From NCBI GenBank assembly GCA_965220425.1, contig OZ244830.1, forward strand, positions 3,534,001 through 3,598,000: a stretch of 64,000 nt of DNA. The letters run 5' to 3'. The position numbers and the translations under genes are program-made. Shown here piece by piece: positions 49,878-58,145 of the stretch. How positions within the stretch are numbered: position 1 is the stretch's first letter; the number at the start of each line of letters is the position of its first letter. The notes beneath the pieces are model-generated. The model saw nothing but the letters and a program-made list of their open reading frames with translations, ran no database searches and was not told where the DNA came from. Source of the stretch: Azophilus sp965220425. GTDB lineage: Bacteria > Pseudomonadota > Gammaproteobacteria > Pseudomonadales > Azotimanducaceae.

Positions 49878-51371
49878 CTACGACAACCGGATGGTCATGT
49901 TCGGCCCGGCGGCCGGCGCCTCGTCGAACCAGCGCGCGGTTACGGTCTTGGTTTCCGTATAAAACTTCACCGACTGCTTGCCGTAGGCGTGCTGGTCACC
50001 GAAGAACGACTGTTTCCAGCCCGTGAAGCTGAAGAACGGCAGCGGTACCGGTATGGGGATGTTGATGCCCACCTGCCCCACCTCGATCTCGTGCTGGAAC
50101 TTGCGCGCCGCCCCACCCGATGAGGTGAAGATGGATGTGCCGTTGCCGTAGGGGTTGGCGTTGATCAGGCCGATGGCAGCGTCGAGGCTGTCCGTCTCCG
50201 CGCACAGCAATACCGGCCCGAAGATCTCTTCGGTGTAGATGGACATGTCCGTCGAGACGTTGCTGAACAGCGTCGGCCCCACCCAGTTGCCGTCCGGATA
50301 GCCGTCTACTGTGCAGTCAGACCCGTCGAGCAGGCAATCGGCGCCCTCCTCCTTGCCGGCGGCGATGAAGCCGAGAATCCGCTCCTTCGCCTGGGGGTTG
50401 ATCTGCGGCCCATAGGCGGAAGACTCCCGGTCCCAGGGCCCGGGCTGCAATCTGGCCATGGCTTCCCGCACCTCCGGAATCCAATCCACCGCCTCGTCGA
50501 CGAAAACCGCGACGCTGATCGCCATGCACCGTTGACCGGCGGCGCCGCAGGCGGAACCGACCAGGCTGTTGATCACCTGGCCCTTGTTGGCATCGGGCAT
50601 GACAACCATGTGATTCTTGGCGCCCGCCATCGCCTGCACCCGCTTCAGGTGCTGGGCGCCGGTGCGATAGACATGCTGGGCGACGGGTACCGAGCCGACA
50701 AACGAAATCGCCCGGATATCCGGGTGGGTGAGCAGGGCATCCACCTGCTCCTTGCCGCCGTGTATCACCTGCAGCACACCCTCGGGAGCGCCGGCGTCGA
50801 CGAACAGTTCCGTCAGCCGGTTCGGCGTCATGGGATCCTGCTCCGAGGGCTTCAGGACGAAGGTGTTGCCGCAGGCGATCGCGATCGGGAACATCCACAG
50901 GGGGATCATGGCCGGGAAGTTGAAGGGCGTGATGCCGGCGCAGACACCCAGAGGCTGCGTGTAGCTGTAGGTGTCGATGCGGCCGGCCACGTTCTCGACG
51001 GTCTCGCCCATCGTGAGGCTCGCGATATTGCAGGCGTGTTCCACCACTTCGATGCCGCGCCAGACATCCCCCTGCGCGTCGGCAAAGGTCTTGCCGGTTT
51101 CCCGGCTGAGTATGCGGGCGATGCCGTCCTGGTGTGTCTTCAGAAGATCCTGGTAGCGCAGCATCACGCGGGCGCGCTCGGGGGTCGGCACTTCGCGCCA
51201 CGCGTGGAAGGTCTCCTTCGCGTTCGCCACCGCCCGGTCGATTTCCCGCAGCGTGGCGAACGGCAGGTCCACCAGCACCTCCTGGGTCGCCGGATCGGTC
51301 ACCGGCAAGGTCTCGTTGCTTTCGCTGTCGATGAATTGCCCGCCTATGAACAGCGGCAGCCGCTCCGCCAT
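49878..51371 (-). CDS. mmsA: Methylmalonate-semialdehyde dehydrogenase (CoA-acylating)
   Basis: 497 codons from the ATG at 51371, with GGAG ten bases upstream; the frame continues upstream without support. The aldehyde dehydrogenase fold is clear, with catalytic Cys282 in C-G-A-A-G-Q-R-C-M-A. In place of the usual general-base Glu the sequence reads M-A-G-A-K-N-H, which is the MMSDH hallmark, along with F-N-F-P-A-M-I-P-L-W-M-F-P-I-A-I-A-C-G-N. It converts methylmalonate or malonate semialdehyde plus CoA and NAD+ to propionyl- or acetyl-CoA (EC 1.2.1.27), in valine, inositol or beta-alanine breakdown. No partner gene is next to it. Confidence 0.93.
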   Translation of the reverse strand: MAERLPLFIGGQFIDSESNETLPVTDPATQEVLVDLPFATLREIDRAVANAKETFHAWREVPTPERARVMLRYQDLLKTHQDGIARILSRETGKTFADAQGDVWRGIEVVEHACNIASLTMGETVENVAGRIDTYSYTQPLGVCAGITPFNFPAMIPLWMFPIAIACGNTFVLKPSEQDPMTPNRLTELFVDAGAPEGVLQVIHGGKEQVDALLTHPDIRAISFVGSVPVAQHVYRTGAQHLKRVQAMAGAKNHMVVMPDANKGQVINSLVGSACGAAGQRCMAISVAVFVDEAVDWIPEVREAMARLQPGPWDRESSAYGPQINPQAKERILGFIAAGKEEGADCLLDGSDCTVDGYPDGNWVGPTLFSNVSTDMSIYTEEIFGPVLLCAETDSLDAAIGLINANPYGNGTSIFTSSGGAARKFQHEIEVGQVGINIPIPVPLPFFSFTGWKQSFFGDQHAYGKQSVKFYTETKTVTARWFDEAPAAGPNMTIRLS

Positions 51372-51567
51372 CGATCTGTGCTCCAGGTGCCTGATGGTGA
51401 AAAACACGGCAGCGTGAACGACTCGCTGGGAGAAATCAACAAATGCGATGCATTCGCCGTTCGAAGACATCGCGGTCGGCACTGCGAGGATGCGGACGCA
51501 CTTCTTGATCGACTCGACAGGTTTTGCCCGTCGCCCATGGGGAGCCGATACGCGATGCCGCAAGCCG

Positions 51568-54105
51568 TTATTGGCTGTAATTGTCCCGGCCCGGCAACGA
51601 CAGGTTTGTCAGATCGCCGCTCTCGCTGTCGAGCAGGTTGACCACATGGATTTCGCCTTCCGCCTCGATGAACAGGCGCCACTTGCCCGCGCCGTCACCG
51701 AACCGGCCGGTGAGGTCCGGGTCGCCGTTCTCGAGTTGCAGGGCATCCAGCGTGCGAACAGCTCCCGCAAGCAACCGGAGTTCGACAGGGGTCAGCCCCG
51801 CCTCCCCGTGATCGTGGTATCCGGTGATCGTCACATCGACCGCACTGTCCGGATCGGGATTGATCAAGCGCAGCCTGCTGCGCTGCGCGGTGTTGCTCGC
51901 CGGATTGAATACGGGGACATGGTGCGCGCCCGTACGGTCTTCGACGATGACGAGGTCGTGCATCGCCGTCAGGAATCCATCCTTCGTGCGAATGTACGCC
52001 GCCACTTCGATATCGAGTTCGGATTCGAACTCCAGGCGCCAGTCTCCCGTTCCCGGCCCGGTACTCCCGGAGAGTCCCTTTTCCCGGTTGCCTTCCTCGA
52101 GGTCCTGCGAGTTGAACGGCCGGGTCTCGAACTTGCCGATGGACAGGGTCACCGATCCCGCCTGCTCACCGCCGTCGTCGGTCGCCGAGATGCGTACCTC
52201 TCCTGAGCGCTCGGAGCGATTGAAAACGCGGACAAATCCTTGCCGTCCGTCGGTGTCCAACGCCGATGCCGAGAGAAACAGCGGCACGAGCACTTCGGTC
52301 GAGGCGGCCGCGGACACGAACTCCACATGCAACCTGTATTCGCCCACCTCCGTGTGATCAAACCCGGTGACCTTGACGTAGTACGTTCCTGCCACAACTT
52401 CCGCTTCTATCCTGAAGTTGAATTGGTGGCCCCCGTCATCGTTGAAGTCGATGGTGCTTCCGTCTTCCCGCTTCAAACGGCCAAATGTGTCCAGCGGTCC
52501 CGTCGTGTACACCGTCAGCGTACCGGGTTCCACGATGTCGACACGGAAAACGTCGGAGTCCGATCCGTCATCGATTCGGCCCGCCGTCTCCGACCCGGTG
52601 AGTACGCCTGTCGCTGCGTCCGCGCTGCCGCCATGGTCGTCCACTGGCGGCGGATCTGCAGGTATGAGATGCACACCGGCGTGATTGGCGAAAAATCGAT
52701 CGAAGCGGCCATAACTGTCCTTCGAACAGTCGTCTTCCGGCCCGCCCACCAGCAGGCCGATCAGTACGTCGTCGCCGTCGCTGCCCGGCGTGAAGAGCCC
52801 CGCGCCGCTGCTACCGGGGCGAGTACTGCCTTCACTCCAGATAACGTCGATCGTGTCGACCACATCGTCGTCCAGGACCGACCGGCCTGTCCTTTCGATG
52901 CTTCCCCCGGCCCACTCCTTGACATCGCCTTCCGGGTGATGGAGGGAGACCACGTCGGTACCGTCCTGCCAGCCGCTGCTGGCATCCCACGCGGCCAGGC
53001 AAACGCCGCCCGGCAGACCTGCTCGCAGCCGCAGGCGCAGCAGCGACCCGTCGGAATCCGCATCGTTCGCCACCAGGTCCGCCCCGCCCGACAGGCTCTC
53101 AGAGTCCTGTCGTAGCGTGGCGCCGCCACAGGTGCCGTATTCATAGTGCCAGGACGTCTCGATGGTGTCGGCGGCACGCTGGGAATTGATGCAGTGATTC
53201 GCCGTCAAGACAAAGGGGGCGTCGAAGTTGTCGTCTCTCGGACGGGTCGAGTTCACAGCCGTCCCCGTACAGACGTATGTGTTCCCATCGTCCAGGGTAA
53301 AGGTCAGCCTGGCCACCGCGCTACTCGGGCAACTGGGCAAAGACCTGCAGACCGCCTGGACCGGATCGCAGGCCGCGGCATTCTTCCGTACGAAGCTGCC
53401 CGGGCGCGACAATTCCGACGGCGACCGGTGGATATGCGAGACGCCAACAATCCTGAACGAGACTTCGGTCGGGTCGGCCCAGGGCGGTATCTCTATCTCC
53501 ACCCCGACGACATCGCCCGGGATGCTCGGCGACCAGCGTGTCCTCGGCCGGGTATCCGCCGACGCGTGACCAGGCGACTGTCCTTTCCGGATGAAGTCGC
53601 TCCATTTGAACACCGGATACCGGCTGTCGGGACGGCCGACCTCGAAGAACCGCATCCTGGCCCCTTCCGGCAGTTCCGCACGCATCCCCAGCCGCACCGA
53701 CTCGGCTTCAGGGGATCGTACGCTGAAGGATGCTACCCGGCCTCCTTCAGGAAGCGCGATCCATTGCGCCGTGCCGGCCAGGTCACCCTGTGGTGCCTCC
53801 GGAAGATCCCTGGAAAAACCGATCTGAAAAGGTGCGCCGGGTTTTCGAGGTTCGAGCCGGGCTACCGCCTCGGCCCTGGCCATAGCCGGCAGGGTTATGG
53901 CATGCGACACCGGGAACCGGGAATAATCCCGCCTCGTCTGCCACGAACTCGGGGGCTGCACGGGTTCCGCGGCCAGCCTGGGCTGCACTGCGCCCACACG
54001 GTCGGCGTGCGCTGTGGACACCGCAAAACCGAGGCCGCACAGGCAGCAGAAGACCACTCGTTGCACGATCAATGGCAAATCCGACACTCCAAGTCCGCGG
54101 AACAT
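51568..54105 (-). CDS. Secreted trypsin-like serine protease with C-terminal beta-domains
   Basis: 845 codons from the ATG at 54105 with AGGG upstream and a signal peptide ending near T-A-H-A-D. After a ~200-residue N-terminal region comes a trypsin-like domain with His304 (L-T-A-N-H-C-I-N), an Asp in D-A-D-S-D-G-S-L-L and Ser433 (P-G-S-S-G-A-G-L-F). Six or more Cys in this domain suggest disulfides. A pre-peptidase C-terminal (PPC)-like domain follows (~residues 485-585), then about 250 residues of further beta-rich sequence repeating the pattern of an immunoglobulin-like or adhesion domain. The overall plan is that of lysyl endopeptidase-like exported proteases. It stands between mmsA and an MFS gene, all minus strand. 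Confidence 0.85.
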   Translation of the reverse strand: MFRGLGVSDLPLIVQRVVFCCLCGLGFAVSTAHADRVGAVQPRLAAEPVQPPSSWQTRRDYSRFPVSHAITLPAMARAEAVARLEPRKPGAPFQIGFSRDLPEAPQGDLAGTAQWIALPEGGRVASFSVRSPEAESVRLGMRAELPEGARMRFFEVGRPDSRYPVFKWSDFIRKGQSPGHASADTRPRTRWSPSIPGDVVGVEIEIPPWADPTEVSFRIVGVSHIHRSPSELSRPGSFVRKNAAACDPVQAVCRSLPSCPSSAVARLTFTLDDGNTYVCTGTAVNSTRPRDDNFDAPFVLTANHCINSQRAADTIETSWHYEYGTCGGATLRQDSESLSGGADLVANDADSDGSLLRLRLRAGLPGGVCLAAWDASSGWQDGTDVVSLHHPEGDVKEWAGGSIERTGRSVLDDDVVDTIDVIWSEGSTRPGSSGAGLFTPGSDGDDVLIGLLVGGPEDDCSKDSYGRFDRFFANHAGVHLIPADPPPVDDHGGSADAATGVLTGSETAGRIDDGSDSDVFRVDIVEPGTLTVYTTGPLDTFGRLKREDGSTIDFNDDGGHQFNFRIEAEVVAGTYYVKVTGFDHTEVGEYRLHVEFVSAAASTEVLVPLFLSASALDTDGRQGFVRVFNRSERSGEVRISATDDGGEQAGSVTLSIGKFETRPFNSQDLEEGNREKGLSGSTGPGTGDWRLEFESELDIEVAAYIRTKDGFLTAMHDLVIVEDRTGAHHVPVFNPASNTAQRSRLRLINPDPDSAVDVTITGYHDHGEAGLTPVELRLLAGAVRTLDALQLENGDPDLTGRFGDGAGKWRLFIEAEGEIHVVNLLDSESGDLTNLSLPGRDNYSQ

Positions 54106-54235
54106 GCCGGTAACCCTGCGGGTAGTTGGCTGAATCGTCGCTGAACCAGAAGTGGACCCCTCCTTTGAACAATTCGGCAGCGGAAGTAAGGTGTAGCCGT
54201 ACCGTTGTCGATCGATGCTGCCGTACTGAACAAGG

Positions 54236-55825
54236 TCAGACCGCCACGGACTCGCCCGACGCCTTCGCTCGATCCAGCCGCGATGCCTCTTCCCCGGGCA
54301 AGTGCCGACGCGCGATGTACAAACACAGCAGCGCCGGAACCAGCACGACCAGAGATACCAGAATAGATGAGCGTAGCGCATCCGCGCTGTGCATCCCCGT
54401 TTCGAGAAAGATATCCGACAGCTTGCCGATGAAATACGGCCCCATCGCCAGACCGATGAACGTATTCACGAGGATGTAATAGGCGCCGGCGGTAGCCCGC
54501 ATGCGCGGCATCACCAGATCGGCGGCGGTGCTTGGCGGCACTCCGCCGGGACAGGCGACTGCCGCTGTCAGAAAGAAGTTGGCAACGAATGCTGACACCA
54601 GGTCGGGTGCGTAGAGCAGCCAGAGGGTGAGTGGAATCGTACTAACAATGGAGAAGTACGCGACGTATATGCGGCCACCCGGGTATAGCCTCTTGAGCCG
54701 GTCCGCGACGATGCCACCCAGGGTGATGCCGACGAAGCCGCCGCCCGCGGCCGTCATGCCGATGTACAGACCGATCTGGGCGGCACTGACATCGTGCAGG
54801 CGAAGCAGCAGCGGTGGCACCCAGAATCCGGCCCCATAGACGAAGAAGGAAAAGATGGGGAACCCCAGCATGCTGTAAACGAACGCCCGGGAACGAAACA
54901 TCATGTCGTACGTCGCCCGGTCGCGCAGCTTCAGCGACTGGGCCCACGAATAGCTCACGTAGATGCCGAAAGCCAATGTGGCCCATTGCGCCACGTCGCC
55001 GGTCAGCCAGATCAACAGAACCGCGCCGGCGGCGAAACCCGCCGCCGCTTTCGCGTTGCCGATCAGGGCGCTGCGATGTGCCAGCAGCCCGATGACGTTG
55101 AGCGGCGGTACGACCGCGGCAAGTTCGCGCCCGAGCAGCTTGAACGGTGCCGGGTGTTGCTCCGCGATCAACCCTTCGCTGATGCCCCGTGTCGGCTCCC
55201 GCAACGTGCGCACCCATAGCGCCACGATCAACCCGGGCACCCCGACGGCCATGAAGGCAACCTGCCAGCCCTTCAGGCCGAAAGGCGCATCCGCGGGATA
55301 GGCGGCGGCCCAGGCTTCCAGGATATAGCCGCCGAGGAAGATACCGATGCCGGCCCCGATAAAGACCCCCGCCGCATAGATGGCGATAACGGTTGCCCGC
55401 AGGTGCGGTGGATAGTAGTCGGCGAGCATCGAGTAAGCCGCCGGAGACGCGCTGGCCTCGCCGATTCCCACGCCGACGCGATACAGGGCCAGCGCGCCGA
55501 ACGATTGGGCAAGCCCGGAGGCAGCAGTCATCAGGCTCCAGAAACCGAGGCCGACCGAGATGAGGCTGCGTCGCGTCCAGACGTCGGCAAAGCGGGCCAG
55601 CGGGATGCCGAACACGGCATAGAACACCGCGAAGACCGTGCCGTAGAGGAAGCCCATCTGCGCATCGGTGACGCCGAGGTCGGCCTTGATGTCTTCGGCG
55701 AGAATGGAAAGGATGTTCCTGTCTATGAAATTGAAGATGTAGACCACAACCAGAACAGCCAGCACGTAGTTGGCATACCGCCTGCTGTGCGTCTTGTCTG
55801 ACCTGTGACCGGGGGCCGTTTCCAT
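54236..55825 (-). CDS. MFS transporter (Spinster-like)
   Basis: 529 codons from the ATG at 55825; the frame runs upstream but only from here is there a usual ~20-residue cytoplasmic leader before the first helix. About twelve helices are visible, with the N-F-I-D-R-N-I-L motif in helix 1, L-A-R-F-A-D-V-W-T-R-R between helices 2 and 3, and G-I-G-E-A-S-A-S-P-A-A-Y in helix 4. These are typical of the Spinster-like MFS branch abundant in marine and sphingomonad-type genomes. The central loop is longer than usual. Substrate unknown. Confidence 0.87.
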   Translation of the reverse strand: METAPGHRSDKTHSRRYANYVLAVLVVVYIFNFIDRNILSILAEDIKADLGVTDAQMGFLYGTVFAVFYAVFGIPLARFADVWTRRSLISVGLGFWSLMTAASGLAQSFGALALYRVGVGIGEASASPAAYSMLADYYPPHLRATVIAIYAAGVFIGAGIGIFLGGYILEAWAAAYPADAPFGLKGWQVAFMAVGVPGLIVALWVRTLREPTRGISEGLIAEQHPAPFKLLGRELAAVVPPLNVIGLLAHRSALIGNAKAAAGFAAGAVLLIWLTGDVAQWATLAFGIYVSYSWAQSLKLRDRATYDMMFRSRAFVYSMLGFPIFSFFVYGAGFWVPPLLLRLHDVSAAQIGLYIGMTAAGGGFVGITLGGIVADRLKRLYPGGRIYVAYFSIVSTIPLTLWLLYAPDLVSAFVANFFLTAAVACPGGVPPSTAADLVMPRMRATAGAYYILVNTFIGLAMGPYFIGKLSDIFLETGMHSADALRSSILVSLVVLVPALLCLYIARRHLPGEEASRLDRAKASGESVAV

Positions 55826-55956
55826 ATTCCCATCGCTGGTTATGCCGCCGGGTACCGTAGCCAGTCCGTTGCCCGATGGAAAGCGGGAATCGTGGAGGGC
55901 TTGAATACGACGACCGGGTGTTGGCAAATTAACCGGGGTCATCGGATACTCCGGAC

Positions 55957-56055
55957 ATGAACCTATACAAGCGCCACCGTTTTCCACCCGAAGTCATCAG
56001 TTACGCGGTCTGGTTGTATCATCGATTCAACCTGAGCCATAGGGACATCGAAGAA
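55957..56055 (+). pseudogene. IS6-family transposase, N-terminal remnant
   Basis: The first ~33 codons (M-N-L-Y-K-R-H-R-F-P-P-E-V-I-S-Y-A-V-W-L-Y-H-R-F-N-L-S-H-R-D-I-E start region) match the N-terminus of IS6-type transposases. After that the frame continues to 56235 without transposase sequence and with a marked shift to A/T-rich DNA. The DDE domain is absent, so the gene is dead. It starts the mobile-element graveyard of 55.9-57 kb. Confidence 0.7.
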
Positions 56056-56244
56056 TCGAAGGGATGCGAAGGCCGCCAAGTTGAAAACACCGTCTTTCCG
56101 GTATACATCCAATCCTCTCGGTACAAAGAGTCCCAAAAAGGAGATTTTGCCGGATTTTCGTTCAAGTCGGGAACACTCGATTTTCTCTGTAACTCATTGC
56201 GATCACAAGAAAAATCAGTTTTCGCAGAGTTTTAACCGGACAGC

Positions 56245-56274
56245 AGTGATAGTGAATTCATATTCACTATCACT
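56245..56274. repeat. 13-bp perfect hairpin at the end of the IS4 remnant
   Basis: AGTGATAGTGAAT (56245-56257) and ATTCACTATCACT (56262-56274) are exact complements around the loop TCAT. The TAG stop of the IS4-type frame (56273-56275) lies at its edge. It may be the terminator or end structure of that element. No T-run follows on either side. Confidence 0.5.
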
Positions 56275-56880
56275 AGTGTCGCAACAAGTTTTCAGATAAA
56301 TCACATTGTTTTAGTGAATCGTCTTCCGCAGAAACGTAGTCTGTTGTCGAAAGTAAAGGAAATAACGGGATTTTCTCGAACAGGGTGAGGCTCAGAATCT
56401 GAGAAATTGTGTAGAGGTCGGTCGAGATGTTGAGCCGCTTCCGGACGATAGCCACCAGCACGTAAACCGCCACGGCGATCCATATTCGGGTCTTTACCGC
56501 GTTCTCCGAGGTGCCGAAAAAGGACTTGATCCGCAGATGCTGCTCGGTCCATATGAAAAACAACTCCACCTGCCACCTGTGGCGGTACGGGTTGGCGACG
56601 GTCGCCGGCGGAACGACGAGGTTGTTCGTCAGGAAATCGAATCCCTTGTCCGTCGTCGCATCGTAATACCCGGCGCGGCGTAGCGGCTGAGGTTTGGTCG
56701 CAACGCACCCCCTTTGATTTGTCCACGGCCCGGGAGTAACGGCGCCGGTATTGGGTGTTGGACTTGGCGCGCACGACGAAGAAAGCGCCCAGGCCGTGCA
56801 GAAGAAACAGGCGTTCGAAGTCGATGTAGGCCCGGTCCATGATATAGAAAGCCCCGGGCGACTGCCGGGCCGGGGCCGCC
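56273..56880 (-). pseudogene. IS4-family transposase, frameshifted C-terminal remnant
   Basis: Two frames together give the C-terminal third of an IS4-type transposase. The upstream frame has G-A-F-Y-I-M-D-R-A-Y-I-D-F-E-R-L and ends its homology at D-K-S-K-G-V-R-C-D-Q-T. Near 56690 the homology moves to another frame with T-F/F-L-T-N-N-L, Y-R-H-R-W-Q-V-E-L-F-F-I-W-x-E-Q-H-L-R-I-K (catalytic Glu region) and V-K-T-R-I-W-I-A-V-A-V-Y-V. The N-terminal two thirds are missing. Its upstream edge abuts the broken PQQ dehydrogenase gene near 56880, so it probably inserted there and then decayed. Confidence 0.75.
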
Positions 56881-57980
56881 GATGGAGCCTCCTTGCGCGG
56901 TGCCGTTGACCGCCCGAACCGCCCGCGAGGTGTCGCGCGCCCAGAGTACGCCGCCAGTTTCGCTGTCGTAGGCCCGCAGCATGCCTTTGAGGTGGCCAGC
57001 GAAGACCACCCCCTCGATCGCGGTAACGGCCGCGCTGATGCCAGGATCGCAGAAGTCGCGCCCGCCGCAATTGCCTTCGTCAAGGCTGCTCCACAGAACG
57101 CTGCCGGTGGCCGCATCCACCGCGTGCAGCCCCGGCACTCCCGGTTCGTCTACCACCCGCCCTTCGCTATCCTGGGGAATATCGACAATAGCCACATAGA
57201 GGCGCGTGCCCTCGGCCGCCACGCCGAAATGAATTCCGCCCTGAACGCCGCCGCGGGCCGCTGCCCGTCATCCCAGGGTTCGACGACGATTGCGGTGCGC
57301 ACCTCGGCGGATACACGGGTATGCCAACGGGCGCAGCCACTGGCCAGTTCGAAGGCATGCACGGTGCCGTTCTGACTGCCGGCGAACACCGCGCCCATCG
57401 CCACAACCGGCAACGAACGTGCCCGAATCGCGCCGGGAAAGGCATACGCTCATTTCAACTTGAGACGGGAAACCTGGCGCTTACCGAGGCGCGCGGCCTC
57501 GGGCGGTACGAAACGCTATGTATCGTAGCCTCAGCCGGCCCGCGCGGGCGCTTGGGTGAGATCGAATTCCAGCGCCTTGCCGGTGCAGACGGGTGGTCCG
57601 CGCGGCGGCCGGTAGCCGGCAAGCTCGACGCCGGTGAGGTATTGCGTCAGGGCTTCCCGTTGCGCCGCGCTCAGATGTGCCGCCTCCCGCTGCATCGTGC
57701 CCTGGTTGAGGGCATCGATAACCGCGTCGGGCGCCATTTTCGCGAGCCAGTCACGATGCGGGGCTCGGGGAATACCGCCCTTGTGGCAGACGGCGCAATG
57801 GCTGGCATAGAGCGCCTCGCCGGTTTGCGATTGCCGATCTGCGGAGCTGCTGGCGCCGGCAACGGTCTCATCCGGCGCCGCGACGGCAAACGCAACGGAG
57901 CCGGCCAAGCCTGCAAACAAGGCGAGAGCGGTCGCGGTCAACGAGTTGCCTCCATAGGGCTGCGGGGCGCGGCCCTTCAT
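56880..57980 (-). pseudogene. Broken cytochrome c-PQQ dehydrogenase (polyvinyl-alcohol-dehydrogenase-like)
   Basis: From the ATG at 57980: a signal peptide, then a cytochrome c domain with heme motif C-A-V-C-H and the family's G-G-I-P-R-A-P-H-R segment. The frame then meets TGA at 57531-57533, TAG fifteen bases on, and TGA at about 57454-57456, yet homology continues in the same frame (V-S-R-L-K-L-K-stop-A-Y-A-F-P-G-A-I-R) into the PQQ beta-propeller (G-S-Q-N-G-T-V-H-A-F). A frameshift near 57250 follows, and homology resumes with G-G-I-H-F-G-V-A-A-E-G-T-R until an IS4 remnant replaces the rest near 56880. The two TGAs stand where homologues have Trp. Dead gene. Confidence 0.75.
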
Positions 57981-58093
57981 TCGGCAAGCAGGCCGCCATC
58001 GACGATGAGCGTTTCTCCGGTCACGAAAGAGGCCATATCCGACGCCATGAACGCCACCGCCGTGCTTTCCGCATCGATGGCGTCAAGCGTCAT
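57977..58093 (-). pseudogene. Short-chain dehydrogenase (SDR), C-terminal remnant
   Basis: About 35 codons read A-F-M-A-S-D-M-A-S-F-V-T-G-E-T-L-I-V-D-G-G-L-L-A-E before TGA, the classical C-terminal block of SDR enzymes. No Rossmann start or Y-x-x-x-K site remains upstream. The TGA overlaps the ATG of the cytochrome-PQQ gene (ATGA), so the two once formed an operon. The upstream break is near 58090-58100, some 50 bases from the CoA-transferase stop. Confidence 0.65.
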
Positions 58094-58145
58094 GTCCGAT
58101 ATTCCCGTTGCAGGTTGCCCACAACTTGGGTGTTCGTCCTGCCGG

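Noticed and set aside
57450..57535. TGA read as Trp or selenocysteine in the PQQ gene
   Set aside because: Many other genes here end in TGA and use TGG for Trp; the same gene has a TAG, a frameshift and an IS remnant, so decay is the better explanation.
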